DNA of 45,673 nucleotides from Melioribacter sp. (GCA_012026935.1 VEPI01000029.1:1-45673), one strand, 5' to 3'. Positions 25,446-34,607 are shown, counted from the stretch's first letter. Made by a program: numbers and translations. The notes: generated by a model from the sequence alone, not told the origin.

Positions 25446-26177
25446 ATGATCGAGATAATTAATCTTCACAAAAGTTTTGGAAGTAATCACGTTTTACGCG
25501 GAATAAATTTAAATATTAAAGAAGGTGAATCTCTTGCAATAATAGGCAGAAGCGGCTGCGGAAAAAGTGTTCTTCTAAAACATATTGTCGGTCTATTATT
25601 TCCAGATGAAGGATTTATAAAGTTTGAAGGTAAAATAGTTAATGAACTTGAACGAAAAGAACTTTATGAAATTCGCCGTCGGTTTGGATATTTGTTTCAG
25701 GGCGGGGCTCTTTTTGATTCTATGTCCGTTGAAGAAAATGTTGCTCTTGCTTTAGAGGAAAATAATTTTGGCTATTCTAAAGAAAAGATTCATTTAATAG
25801 TTGCAGAAAAACTTGAGCTTGTTGGTTTACCGGGAACACAAAAACTAAAACCGTCGGAACTTTCCGGAGGAATGAAAAAACGCGTTGGACTTGCGCGCGC
25901 ACTTGTAACAAATCCTGATTATATTTTGTATGATGAACCCACAACAGGACTTGATCCGATAATGTCGGATTCCATTGATGAGCTGATCAAATCATTAAAT
26001 GAAAAACTTAACGTAACTTCCATAATAGTAACACATGATATGTTTAGCGTAAAAAACACAGCAGATAAAATTGCAATGATGCACGAAGGTAAAATATATT
26101 TTACCGGAACTTACGATGAAGTACTAAGCAGTAAAGATGTAGTAATACAAAAATTCATTCAGCGTACGGGCTTTTAA
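25446..26177 (+). CDS. ABC transporter ATP-binding protein, MlaF/Ttg2A-like
   Basis: 243 residues from the ATG at 25446. All ABC motifs are present: Walker A GRSGCGKS at 34-41, Q-loop in GYLFQGGALFDSMSVEENVA near 81-100, signature SELSGGMKKRVGLARAL at 137-152, Walker B ILYDEP with Glu164, and H-loop His197. The Q-loop phrase QGGALFDSMSVEENV and SGGMKKRVGLARA fit the MlaF group that drives phospholipid/MCE transport between membranes. No permease (MlaE) or MCE protein gene is adjacent, so the partners must lie elsewhere. An in-frame TTG at 25434 is less likely as start. The stop overlaps the radA start (TAATG), giving coupled translation. Confidence 0.88.
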   Translation: MIEIINLHKSFGSNHVLRGINLNIKEGESLAIIGRSGCGKSVLLKHIVGLLFPDEGFIKFEGKIVNELERKELYEIRRRFGYLFQGGALFDSMSVEENVALALEENNFGYSKEKIHLIVAEKLELVGLPGTQKLKPSELSGGMKKRVGLARALVTNPDYILYDEPTTGLDPIMSDSIDELIKSLNEKLNVTSIIVTHDMFSVKNTADKIAMMHEGKIYFTGTYDEVLSSKDVVIQKFIQRTGF

Positions 26178-27526
26178 TGGCAAAAAGCAGAATAAAATAT
26201 ATTTGTTCGAATTGCGGACATGAATCATTAAGATGGCTTGGTAAATGTCCTACGTGTGATAGCTGGAATACCTTTACCGAAGAATTGATCGAAGAAAAAA
26301 AAGGCAGCAAAAAAAAATACAGCGGCGAATTAAATATTTCAAAATTGAACACAATCACTGAACAAAACGAAGAAAGAATAAAAACCAATATAGTTGAGTT
26401 TGACCGCGTACTTGGCGGAGGATTAATGCCCGGTTCAGTCGTGCTGCTTGGTGGTGATCCGGGAATTGGTAAATCAACTTTAGTTATGCAGGCGGCGGCC
26501 AAAATTAACGGTGAAGTTTTGTATGTAACCGGAGAAGAATCTGCAAATCAAATTAATCTCCGCGCAAAAAGATTGAAATCGCATTCCGAAAAAATTTCTG
26601 TTCTAACTGAAACAGATCTTGATATTATCTTGAATGCAATTGAAAAATATACTCCCGAAGTCGTGATAGTTGATTCAATTCAAACAACGTATAAACCGGA
26701 TTTTGATAACCCGCCCGGAACAATAACTCAAATCCGTGAATGTACTTCAGAATTGATGCAGCTTGCTAAGAAAAGACATTGTGCTATGATTCTTGTAGGA
26801 CATGTTACAAAAGACGGTGCAATTGCCGGACCAAAAGTTCTTGAACATATTGTTGATACTGTATTACAGTTTGAAGGTGAGCGAAGTTATTCATATAGAA
26901 TATTACGAGCGCAGAAAAATCGTTTTGGCAGTACAAATGAAATAGGCATTTTTGAAATGCATGATGACGGTTTGCAGGAAGTTAAAAATCCGAGTGAAAT
27001 ATTTTTAAGCGAGCGTGAAAAAGAAATTACGGGCTCAGTTGTTACTTCCAGTATTGAAGGCACGCGCCCGATTCTTCTTGAAGTGCAGGCTCTTGTAACA
27101 CCTTCTTCTTATGGAAATCCTCAGCGCGTTGCAACGGGATTTGATTACCGCAGACTTTCAATATTGCTGGCTGTGTTGGAAAAAAGAGCCAACCTTCGGT
27201 TATCTGCACAAAATGTTTTTCTAAACATTGCCGGCGGAATAAGGATAGACGAACCGGCAGTTGATCTTGCTGTTTGCTGTGCGATTGCTTCCAATTTTAC
27301 AAATAAGTTTGCTAAGAATGATACTGTTGTTATCGGTGAGGTTGGTCTTGGCGGTGAAGTAAGAAGTGTAAGTAATATTGATAAAAGAATTCAAGAAGCA
27401 GCAAAACTTGGCTTCAAGAAAGTTGTTGTTCCCTCCAATAATTATAAGTCCATCAAGACTAAAAACTCTATAGAGATTATTCCGATTGAAAATCTTCCTT
27501 CTGCGATAAGAGAAATTCTTAATTGA
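26177..27526 (+). CDS. radA: DNA repair protein RadA
   Basis: 449 residues with the full RadA/Sms layout: an N-terminal C4 zinc finger CSNCGHESLRWLGKCPTC (Cys10, 13, 24, 27), a RecA-like ATPase with Walker A GGDPGIGKST at 92-101, the family-specific KNRFG motif in AQKNRFGSTNEIG near 251-263, and a C-terminal Lon-protease-like domain containing GGIRIDEPAVDLAV and VGEVGLGGEVR. RadA is a hexameric helicase-like branch migration factor acting in recombination repair. The gene overlaps the MlaF-like gene by one base, a coupling that seems organisational rather than functional. Confidence 0.97.
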   Translation: MAKSRIKYICSNCGHESLRWLGKCPTCDSWNTFTEELIEEKKGSKKKYSGELNISKLNTITEQNEERIKTNIVEFDRVLGGGLMPGSVVLLGGDPGIGKSTLVMQAAAKINGEVLYVTGEESANQINLRAKRLKSHSEKISVLTETDLDIILNAIEKYTPEVVIVDSIQTTYKPDFDNPPGTITQIRECTSELMQLAKKRHCAMILVGHVTKDGAIAGPKVLEHIVDTVLQFEGERSYSYRILRAQKNRFGSTNEIGIFEMHDDGLQEVKNPSEIFLSEREKEITGSVVTSSIEGTRPILLEVQALVTPSSYGNPQRVATGFDYRRLSILLAVLEKRANLRLSAQNVFLNIAGGIRIDEPAVDLAVCCAIASNFTNKFAKNDTVVIGEVGLGGEVRSVSNIDKRIQEAAKLGFKKVVVPSNNYKSIKTKNSIEIIPIENLPSAIREILN

Positions 27527-27563
27527 AATCATAGATTTTTTTAAAATAATCCGGGGAGAAAAT

Positions 27564-28949
27564 ATGAATCGCAAGGAATTTCTAAAAAGAATTATTCTTT
27601 CATTACCAGCCGCCGCAGTATTACAAGCCCCATTTTCATCATGCAGAGAAAATGTAAATATTATGGAATCTTATTCTTCCAATCAATCATATAAAGGAGT
27701 TGTATTGATTATTGGTGCGGGTATTTCCGGAATTGCTGCTGCTAAATCATTAAAAAAAGCCGGTCTTGAACCGTTAATTTTAGAGGCGAATTATAAAATA
27801 GGTGGAAGAATTAGAACAGAACAAAGAAATGGAATGATGATTGAATACGGCGCTTCTACAATTTATGGAAGTTTAACTAATCCGGTTACTCAAATAGCAA
27901 GAGATGCCGGCGCTAATCTTTTAGATGTCAGCAATTACGGATCATCTGTTTATGATGATAAAGGAATATTGATATCGGACGAAAAATTGAAAGAGTATAA
28001 CATTAATTACAACACTTTACTTCAGCAGATTAAATCAAATGCAGTTGCAAATAAAAGCGTAACCGACGTTATAAACGGAATAGCTCCTGGATATTTGAGT
28101 GATTTGTTAATGAGGTATCTGTTTACTACTAAACTTGAGTTAAATACCGGTGCTTCGATTGATAAACTATCTTCACTTTATTTTGATGATCATGAAAAAT
28201 TTTTCGGTGAAGATTTAGTAGTGATAAATGGATTTGAAAATGTGGTTAATTATCTGGCCTCCGGTTTATCAATTTTGACAAACTACGAAGTAAAAAATAT
28301 AAACTACAAGGATTCTAAAATAATTGTTAAAACACAGCGGGGTGAATTTAGCGCAGAACATGTTTTAGTTACTGTACCTCTAGGAGTACTAAAAAATCAA
28401 TCTATTATTTTTGACCCCTTATTACCAACACAGAAAACAGAGGCAATAATGAGATTGAAAATGTCTGCCAATGAAAAACTTACTATGAAGTATAATGCGA
28501 TAGTTTACCCGCACCCTGCATATACTTTCGGAATTGCCTCATCACAGTTTGGAAAATTTAATTACTTTTTGAATATGAATAAATATTCATCCAATAATGC
28601 TTTTACAACATTTCTTACTGGAAACTTTGGAGAAAATCTAGGACAGTATGATAGTTATGCATTTGCTAATTGGGCTAGTGAAAACATATGGAGTATTTTC
28701 TCAGGTGCTAAATATGGAACTAGTTACAACTTCGGTAGTCAGTGGAGAAAAGATCCTTACATTCATGGCGCATTTTCATATGTTCCGGTTGGTGCCCATG
28801 CCTCCGATTATGATATTATTGCTGAAGATATAAATAAGAAATTGTTTTTTGCCGGTGAGCATACAAACAGACAATATAGAGGAACTGTTCATGGAGCTTA
28901 TTTATCGGGCATAAGAGCAGCTGAAAAGATTATTGCTTCATTTTCTTAG
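27564..28949 (+). CDS. Flavin-containing amine oxidase family protein, exported
   Basis: 461 residues. The start MNRKEFLKRIILSLPAAAVLQAPFSSC carries an RKEFLK stretch like a weak Tat signal and ends in a possible lipobox (PFSSC, Cys27). The FAD-binding Rossmann motif is GAGISG at 51-56 with Glu74 as ribose ligand, followed by IGGRIRT, and the C-terminal flavin-binding signature FFAGEHTNRQYRGTVHGAYLSGIRAA is intact. The family (monoamine/polyamine oxidases and relatives) oxidises amines or related substrates with FAD. Here the substrate is unknown. It stands 37 bp after radA, with a plausible own ribosome-binding site, and downstream genes are unrelated. Confidence 0.88.
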   Translation: MNRKEFLKRIILSLPAAAVLQAPFSSCRENVNIMESYSSNQSYKGVVLIIGAGISGIAAAKSLKKAGLEPLILEANYKIGGRIRTEQRNGMMIEYGASTIYGSLTNPVTQIARDAGANLLDVSNYGSSVYDDKGILISDEKLKEYNINYNTLLQQIKSNAVANKSVTDVINGIAPGYLSDLLMRYLFTTKLELNTGASIDKLSSLYFDDHEKFFGEDLVVINGFENVVNYLASGLSILTNYEVKNINYKDSKIIVKTQRGEFSAEHVLVTVPLGVLKNQSIIFDPLLPTQKTEAIMRLKMSANEKLTMKYNAIVYPHPAYTFGIASSQFGKFNYFLNMNKYSSNNAFTTFLTGNFGENLGQYDSYAFANWASENIWSIFSGAKYGTSYNFGSQWRKDPYIHGAFSYVPVGAHASDYDIIAEDINKKLFFAGEHTNRQYRGTVHGAYLSGIRAAEKIIASFS

Positions 28950-29183
28950 TTTATGATCGGTTGCTATAATTTTATATCTGCTCTGGATTGTTTTTTGATT
29001 GCTGTATATTACTATAGATGAAGCATGAATATCATTTATATTCTTATTGCTAAATAAACTACTTTCAGTTAATTTTTTTATAACATTATCTAATTATATC
29101 TGAAGAGTTGTTCGGTTTAAGTTTGATTTGAATGCTGTTAAAATATAAATCCGAGTAAAAAGTTATTAAGCCGATTGACCATT

Positions 29184-31043
29184 ATGCTATCTTTTAAACA
29201 GATATATCAAGAAATAAAAGCACGTAAACTTCGTAAAACACTAATAATTTATATTACTTCCGGTTTTACTGCACTTGGCGCAGTAAATCTCTTTTCGGGA
29301 GTTTATCACCTTCCTATGGTTCTGTTTGATTGTGTCCTATCTGTAATTATCTGCGGCATTCCATCTATAATAGTATATGCATGGCATCATAATTTAGGAG
29401 ATAAACAAAAAATTCAGAAAAAAGAATTTATTATTTATTCTATTTCACTGTTGGTTACTGTTGTAATAATTGTGTTGATAACGGGTATAAGCGGGGCAAG
29501 GCTTCTTCCCGGTGATGCAAAGACTATTGCGGTTCTTCCGTTCGAAAATCTTAGCGGAAATAAAGAAGATGAATATTTCAGTGATGGTATCATGGAGGAT
29601 ATTCTTACACAGCTATCAAAGATTAGTGATCTGAGAGTAATTTCGCGTACGTCTATGATGCAATACAAAAATACAAAGAAGAACTTACGTCAAATCGGCG
29701 AAGAACTTAACGTTGCGACAATACTGGAAGGAAGCGTCCGCCGCGAGGGCAACAGGATAAGAATTGTAGGTCAGCTGATCGATGCAAGAAAAGATGAACA
29801 TATCTGGGCTGAAACATACGACCGTGAATTGAAAGATGTTTTTGCAATTCAAACCGAAGTCGCGAAAAATATTGCTGCATCTTTACAAGCTATTCTCTCG
29901 CCAAAAGAACTCGAGCAAATTGAAAATAAAAGTACTGCTAATTTAGATGCATATACATTCTATCTTAGAGGACGTGATTATTTTTATCATTATACAAGTC
30001 AAGACAATGAAAAAGCGATCGAACTTTTTAGAAGTGCTCTTAAGCTCGACCCAAATTACGCTTTAGCATACGCCGGTTTAGCAGGCGCTTACGGCAGAAA
30101 ACAATATTATGACAACACCCAAGAATGGATTGACTCGGCGTTAACACTTGGCAACAAAGCAATTTCAATCAACCCCGATCTTGCAGAGGGATACAAGGCA
30201 TTGGGCGATGCATATACAAGTAAAGGAAATAATCCGGCGGCTTTAACACAATATGTAAAAGCTGTTGAACTGAATCCCAATTATGGAGCTGCTATCGCAA
30301 ACGTCGGGTATATATATTATCAATATGGTTCATTTGATGAAGCGGTGAAGTGGACGAAGAAAGCTGTGGTTAGAGATCCCGGATTTGCCCGATGGTCTTC
30401 AAATGTAGGATTGCAATATTTCAGCTTAGGTTATGATAGTCTTGCCACGGTCTGGCTGAATAAAGCGTTAATGCTTCAACCGGAATTCTTTTTCCCAAAC
30501 ATTGTCTTAGCTTATATTGATTTATACGCAAACCGGTTTGATGCAGCACGCTTGCGTATTAATAAATTACTTTCTAATTATTCTGATGTTCCAGCGGTAT
30601 CTGAAACAGCAGGTGATATTGAGCTTGTTTCCGGAAATTTTAAATTGGCAAAACAATACTATGAGAATACAGCAAAGCTTACTTCATTAATGAGTGCTGC
30701 AGGAATTAAGCTCTCATACGTACTTATAAAATTAGACCAACTGGCAGAAGCTCAAAAGATACTCCGTAATTATCTTACTCCGGATATGGAAGATCCGAAT
30801 CAATTTTCTGACGGAAGTATGGCTTATTACACAGCAGTGGCGTATTGTCTATCTCAAAGAAATCAGATGGCACTTAAATTTCTTCAGAGATCACTTGAGC
30901 TCGGATTCCGGGAATACCGTTGGGCATTGATTGATCCATTAATGTTTTCGCTTAGGAATGATGAAAAATATAAATCGCTGATAAACGCACTAAAATCTAA
31001 AATCACGGCCATGCGCAATCGTGTGAAAGCGGAGAACTTATAA
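29184..31043 (+). CDS. Membrane-anchored TolB-like/TPR protein
   Basis: 619 residues from the ATG at 29184 (an in-frame TTG at 29175 is possible). An N-terminal region contains three hydrophobic helices (about 18-38, 45-66 and 82-104). A domain then begins KTIAVLPFENLSGNKEDEYFSDGIMEDI (113-140) and continues to about 238; this is the TolB-like/FlgO-type domain found in adenylate cyclase and CadC-like proteins. Residues 255-600 hold at least six TPR units, such as YALAYAGLAGAYG and AEGYKALGDAYTSKGNNPAALTQYVKAVELNPN. Unlike many relatives it lacks both an N-terminal winged-helix DNA-binding domain and a cyclase domain, so it is probably a membrane sensor or scaffold. It stands alone between long gaps. 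Confidence 0.85.
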   Translation: MLSFKQIYQEIKARKLRKTLIIYITSGFTALGAVNLFSGVYHLPMVLFDCVLSVIICGIPSIIVYAWHHNLGDKQKIQKKEFIIYSISLLVTVVIIVLITGISGARLLPGDAKTIAVLPFENLSGNKEDEYFSDGIMEDILTQLSKISDLRVISRTSMMQYKNTKKNLRQIGEELNVATILEGSVRREGNRIRIVGQLIDARKDEHIWAETYDRELKDVFAIQTEVAKNIAASLQAILSPKELEQIENKSTANLDAYTFYLRGRDYFYHYTSQDNEKAIELFRSALKLDPNYALAYAGLAGAYGRKQYYDNTQEWIDSALTLGNKAISINPDLAEGYKALGDAYTSKGNNPAALTQYVKAVELNPNYGAAIANVGYIYYQYGSFDEAVKWTKKAVVRDPGFARWSSNVGLQYFSLGYDSLATVWLNKALMLQPEFFFPNIVLAYIDLYANRFDAARLRINKLLSNYSDVPAVSETAGDIELVSGNFKLAKQYYENTAKLTSLMSAAGIKLSYVLIKLDQLAEAQKILRNYLTPDMEDPNQFSDGSMAYYTAVAYCLSQRNQMALKFLQRSLELGFREYRWALIDPLMFSLRNDEKYKSLINALKSKITAMRNRVKAENL

Positions 31044-31169
31044 ATAATCTAATCCTATTACACAATTAGTCTAATAGTTATACCTTTTAAGCATTTGTTT
31101 TCTCATCATGTTCTCACCATCAAGCGAAAAATTTATTTATTATATTTCAATTATAATATCAAATGTAGA

Positions 31170-31580
31170 ATGCAAATAGAATATCAAATAGAAAATGAAT
31201 TAAGTATAGACGAATTTATTGATTGTCTTGTTGATTCAACTCTTGGTGAGCGGCGTCCGGTTGATAATAGCGACCGGATTTCCAAAATGTTAAAGAATGC
31301 AAATTTGATTATTACTGCGCGTGATAATGGTCTACTTGTCGGTGTCTCACGGTCGCTTACGGATTTTTCTTTTTGTACATATCTTTCCGATTTGGCTGTT
31401 AGAAAGAATTATCAAAAACTTGGAATTGGCAAAGAATTAATAAGACAGACAAAACTTGAGAGTGGCGAAGCAAAACTAATTCTTCTTTCAGCACCGGCAG
31501 CAATTGAATATTATCCTAAAATTGGAATGACAAAACATAACCACTGTTATTTATTGAATGATATTAACGAGTTGAAATGA
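31170..31580 (+). CDS. GNAT family N-acetyltransferase
   Basis: 136 residues from the ATG at 31170. This start is preferred over 31095 because the upstream 25 codons look non-coding (MFSHHVLTIKRKIYLLYFNY) and the conserved fold begins at MQIEYQIENELSIDEFIDCL. The acetyl-CoA-binding motif A is clear in YLSDLAVRKNYQKLGIGKELIRQTKLES, followed by LILLSAPAAIEYYPKIGM. Such small GNAT proteins acetylate varied small molecules. It overlaps the next gene by 4 nt (ATGA), indicating coupled translation with the MauE-thioredoxin fusion. Confidence 0.85.
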   Translation: MQIEYQIENELSIDEFIDCLVDSTLGERRPVDNSDRISKMLKNANLIITARDNGLLVGVSRSLTDFSFCTYLSDLAVRKNYQKLGIGKELIRQTKLESGEAKLILLSAPAAIEYYPKIGMTKHNHCYLLNDINELK

Positions 31581-32452
31581 AACCTAAGCTTGCAGTGCTG
31601 CTTAGAATTATATTAGGCGGAGTATTTCTTTTCTCGGCTTACACAAAATTTATTTCTCCCGGTTTAACGGAAATAATTTTGGTAGATCATGGAATTGTTT
31701 CCACGCGCGACACGGCCGCTCTAATTGTTCGGTTATTAATAGGTTTTGAATTTGCATTAGGTATTCTATTAATATTGCCATACTCCTTAAAAACAATTGT
31801 AATTCCCTCTGCGATTCTCTTCTTAATTATTTTCAGCGGATATTTAGCTTACACCGGATTCATTTTAAAAGATACACAAAACTGTGGATGCTTTGGCGAA
31901 ATGATAAAAATGTCTCCGATGGAATCTATCGTAAAAAATATTGTACTAATCTTTTTTCTTGTTTTACTTTTGAAGTTATCAGATGAAAAGAAAAATTATT
32001 TTATAACACTTACTGTGGCGATACTCTGTGTAGCTTTAGTTTTTGTGTCCCTTCCGATTAATTCTCAGAAAGAATTTAAATTTGCCATCTACACGAACTT
32101 TGAAGGAGAAGGAAGGGTAGATTTGTCAAACGGTGAAAAGCTGTTGGTGATATTAAATTTAGAATGCGATCACTGTCAAACTCTTGCAAAAGAGTTATCA
32201 AAAACAAAAAATCAAACGAACAAATCTCCCAAGATATACGCTTTACTTTTTAAGGAGGGAAATGTTACTGTTGACTCATTTAAGACAATAACCAAATTTA
32301 ATTTTCCTTATCACATAATTGGTATAAATGAGTTTCTAAATCTAATTGGGCAATCTCCACCAAGAATATATTGGTTAAAAAATGGAAGGATAAAAGAAAT
32401 TTGGGATGAAAATTTTCAAAAAAAAATATCACAAAATTTTCCCGGTAAATAA
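31577..32452 (+). CDS. MauE/DoxX-like membrane protein with C-terminal thioredoxin-like domain
   Basis: 291 residues. The first 155 residues form a four-helix MauE/DoxX-type membrane domain, with the MauE-like signature QNCGCFGEMIKMSPMESIVKNIVLI (Cys103, Cys105) near 101-125. A fifth helix follows at about 141-160. The C-terminal 120 residues look thioredoxin-like, with LNLECDHCQTLAKEL holding a CxxC pair (Cys197, Cys200). Such fusions are believed to handle disulfide exchange in the envelope, as for MauE in methylamine dehydrogenase maturation. It overlaps the GNAT gene by 4 nt and converges with pabA 6 bp further on. Confidence 0.82.
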   Translation: MKPKLAVLLRIILGGVFLFSAYTKFISPGLTEIILVDHGIVSTRDTAALIVRLLIGFEFALGILLILPYSLKTIVIPSAILFLIIFSGYLAYTGFILKDTQNCGCFGEMIKMSPMESIVKNIVLIFFLVLLLKLSDEKKNYFITLTVAILCVALVFVSLPINSQKEFKFAIYTNFEGEGRVDLSNGEKLLVILNLECDHCQTLAKELSKTKNQTNKSPKIYALLFKEGNVTVDSFKTITKFNFPYHIIGINEFLNLIGQSPPRIYWLKNGRIKEIWDENFQKKISQNFPGK

Positions 32453-32458
32453 ATCATT

Positions 32459-33031
32459 TTAATGTTCAAGCCAATTGTTCATAATTTGCTTACCATGTTT
32501 GGTCATAATTGATTCCGGATGGAACTGAACACCTTTCACATCATATTCAATATGAGAGAGAGACATCATAACCCCATCTGCGCTTTCCGACGTGATCTTT
32601 AAGCAATCTGGAAAATTATTTTTAGAGACTGCCCATGAGTGGTACAAACCGGCATCAAAATTTCGCGGGATACTATTGAATAAATAATCATTAGAATCTT
32701 TTACATTTACATTGGTTGAAATACCGTGACAGACTTCAGAAAGGTTATAAAGATTTCCGCCAAACACTTCGGCAATTGCTTGATGGCCGAGGCAAATCCC
32801 CAATATACTTTTCGACGATACAAATTGTTTGATCACTTTCTCCACGAGTCCGGCTTGAGAGGGAATTCCGGGTCCTGGAGAGATTAATATTTTTGAATAT
32901 TTATTAATCTTATCAAAAGTAACTTCATCATTTTTGACGATTGAATAGTCGTAATGAAATTCTTCAACGATTTGGCGTAAATTATAAGTGAAAGAATCGT
33001 AATTATCTATTATTAATATTTTGCTATTCAT
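32459..33031 (-). CDS. pabA: Aminodeoxychorismate/anthranilate synthase glutaminase subunit
   Basis: 190 residues, a class I glutamine amidotransferase. The catalytic triad is Cys80 in GICLGHQ, His171 and Glu173 in QFHPES; the oxyanion segment SPGPGIPSQAG lies at 51-61. It opens with ILIIDNYDSFTYNL, the standard TrpG/PabA start. It supplies ammonia from glutamine to its synthase partner. The gene is head-to-head with pabB, with 12 bp between the start codons, which favours the folate (PabA) role, though TrpG/PabA proteins are often shared with anthranilate synthase. Confidence 0.93.
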   Translation of the reverse strand: MNSKILIIDNYDSFTYNLRQIVEEFHYDYSIVKNDEVTFDKINKYSKILISPGPGIPSQAGLVEKVIKQFVSSKSILGICLGHQAIAEVFGGNLYNLSEVCHGISTNVNVKDSNDYLFNSIPRNFDAGLYHSWAVSKNNFPDCLKITSESADGVMMSLSHIEYDVKGVQFHPESIMTKHGKQIMNNWLEH

Positions 33032-33043
33032 TATCTTTAATAT

Positions 33044-34021
33044 ATGAAGATTAACAAATCACATGCAGAAAAAATAATGAACGAACTTGGGAAAAATAAA
33101 ATTCCCTTTCTATTCATTATTGATTTTGATATGCTCGAACCGCAAGTTATTAAACTAAACGAAGTCAATCAGTCGGAGATTTTATTTAATATTAATGGGA
33201 AGAAAAATTACGAAGTAAAAGCACTACCACACAAAGAAATTCAATTTGAAAAATATCCGGTTCCGTTCGAAATATATAAAGAATCTTTCGGCCAAGTGTT
33301 AGAACAAATTCGAGACGGCAATACATATCTTCTAAATTTGACTTTCCCTACGAACATTAAAACAAATTTAACTCTTAGAGAGATATTTTTACTAAGTAAT
33401 GCAAAATATAAATTGTTTTATAAAAATAAGTTTGTTGTATTCTCACCGGAATCATTTGTAAAAATAGAAGGTAACACTATTTCATCATATCCCATGAAGG
33501 GAACAATTGACGGCTCGATTCCTAATGCTGAAGAAATTATTCTTAATGATAAAAAGGAAACTGCCGAACATAATACAATTGTAGATTTGATTAGGAACGA
33601 TCTAAGTATGATAGCAAGCAACGTTCAAGTTGAAAAATACCGTTATGTAGAAAAAATAATTACGAATAATAAGTCCTTGTTACAGGTAAGCTCTAAGATA
33701 ACAGGGACATTGGGAAATAATTACAATGCAAAAATTGGTGAAATAATATTTTCCTTACTTCCGGCCGGTTCAATAAGCGGTGCACCGAAAAAGAAAACAG
33801 TTGAGATAATAAAAGATGCGGAAACATACTCAAGAGGTTTCTATACCGGCATCTTTGGTTACTATGATGGTTCAGTCCTGGATAGTGCTGTAATGATACG
33901 ATTCATAGAAAAAGAAAATGATAAATATTTTTACAAAAGCGGCGGCGGAATTACTTTTTTGAGTGATGCCAAATTGGAATATCTGGAATTAATAGACAAA
34001 GTTTATGTCCCGATTAGTTGA
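33044..34021 (+). CDS. pabB: Aminodeoxychorismate synthase component I
   Basis: 325 residues, the short chorismate-binding form. The diagnostic motif PMKGTI places Lys152 where PabB has its catalytic Lys and anthranilate synthase (TrpE) has Ala, so this is a 4-amino-4-deoxychorismate synthase. The other chorismate-binding motifs are HNTIVDLIRNDL near 176-187, AGSISGAPKKKT near 241-252, GFYTGIFGYYDG near 265-276 and KSGGGITF near 298-305. It lacks the N-terminal glutaminase-interacting extension of E. coli PabB. Its end overlaps the pabC start by 17 nt in another frame. It acts in folate p-aminobenzoate synthesis. Confidence 0.93.
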   Translation: MKINKSHAEKIMNELGKNKIPFLFIIDFDMLEPQVIKLNEVNQSEILFNINGKKNYEVKALPHKEIQFEKYPVPFEIYKESFGQVLEQIRDGNTYLLNLTFPTNIKTNLTLREIFLLSNAKYKLFYKNKFVVFSPESFVKIEGNTISSYPMKGTIDGSIPNAEEIILNDKKETAEHNTIVDLIRNDLSMIASNVQVEKYRYVEKIITNNKSLLQVSSKITGTLGNNYNAKIGEIIFSLLPAGSISGAPKKKTVEIIKDAETYSRGFYTGIFGYYDGSVLDSAVMIRFIEKENDKYFYKSGGGITFLSDAKLEYLELIDKVYVPIS

Positions 34022-34601
34022 AAGTATAAAAGTATATAATAAGAAATCGTACAATATCGAATACCATAATATTCGAATGAATAATTCTCGTGCTGAGCTT
34101 TTTAATTCAAAAGATCAAATTGATCTTAGCAAAATTATTTTCCTGCCGGATGATTTATCAAATGAACTTTATAAATGCTGAGTTATTTATTCAGAGGAAA
34201 TTGTTAGTGTAGATTTTCAGAAATACAAAAAAAAGAAAATCAGCTCGTTACAAATAGTGTATGATAATGAAATGTCATATTCTCATAAATTTGAAGACAG
34301 AACAAAATTTGAAAAACATCTTAGAGAATCTAAAGCTGACGAAATATTAATCATCAAAAACGGATTAGTTACAGACACAAGTTTTTCAAATGTTGTCTTT
34401 TTTGACGGGACAAAATATTCCACTCCTTCATCACCATTGCTTAAAGGAACCAAAAGAGCAAAACTTATTGCCGAAAGTATAATTAAAGAAGAAGAGATAA
34501 AATTAAAGGATATTCAAAAGTTTAAGTTTGTCTATTTAATTAATGCTTTGCTGGATTTAAATGTGGAGAATAAAATTCCGATTGAAAATATTATTTTTTA
34601 A
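34005..34601 (+). pseudogene. pabC: Aminodeoxychorismate lyase (PabC-like), interrupted by in-frame TGA
   Basis: The frame from ATG 34005 reads 198 residues of a class IV PLP aminotransferase-fold protein: MSRLVESIKVYNKKSYNIEY, then a TGA at 34179-34181 (codon 59), then VIYSEEIVSVDFQKY, SYSHKFEDR with the probable PLP lysine (Lys95), and EILIIKNGLVTDTSFSNVVFF. The reading frame is the same on both sides, and the family usually has Arg at this place (YKC-R-VIYSEE), so one C-to-T change of CGA to TGA explains it. TGA serves as an ordinary stop elsewhere in the window. It may be a pseudogene, a readthrough case or a base error. It overlaps pabB by 17 nt. The downstream part also has an open GTG at 34257, but that fragment lacks the N-terminal strand. 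Confidence 0.85.
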
Positions 34602-34607
34602 TGTGTA

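Noticed and set aside
31095-31169. Upstream ATG as the GNAT start
   Set aside because: The extra 25 residues are hydrophobic/basic and unlike the GNAT fold; the ATG at 31170 begins the conserved region.
34005-34601. TGA reassigned to an amino acid
   Set aside because: TGA is the normal stop for many genes in this window (for example the ATGA junctions at 9196, 11856 and 31577), so the codon is not reassigned; selenocysteine is also unlikely as the expected residue is Arg.
34257-34601. Independent 114-residue gene starting at GTG 34257
   Set aside because: It is the C-terminal half of the interrupted PabC frame, with no start site of its own that I can support.
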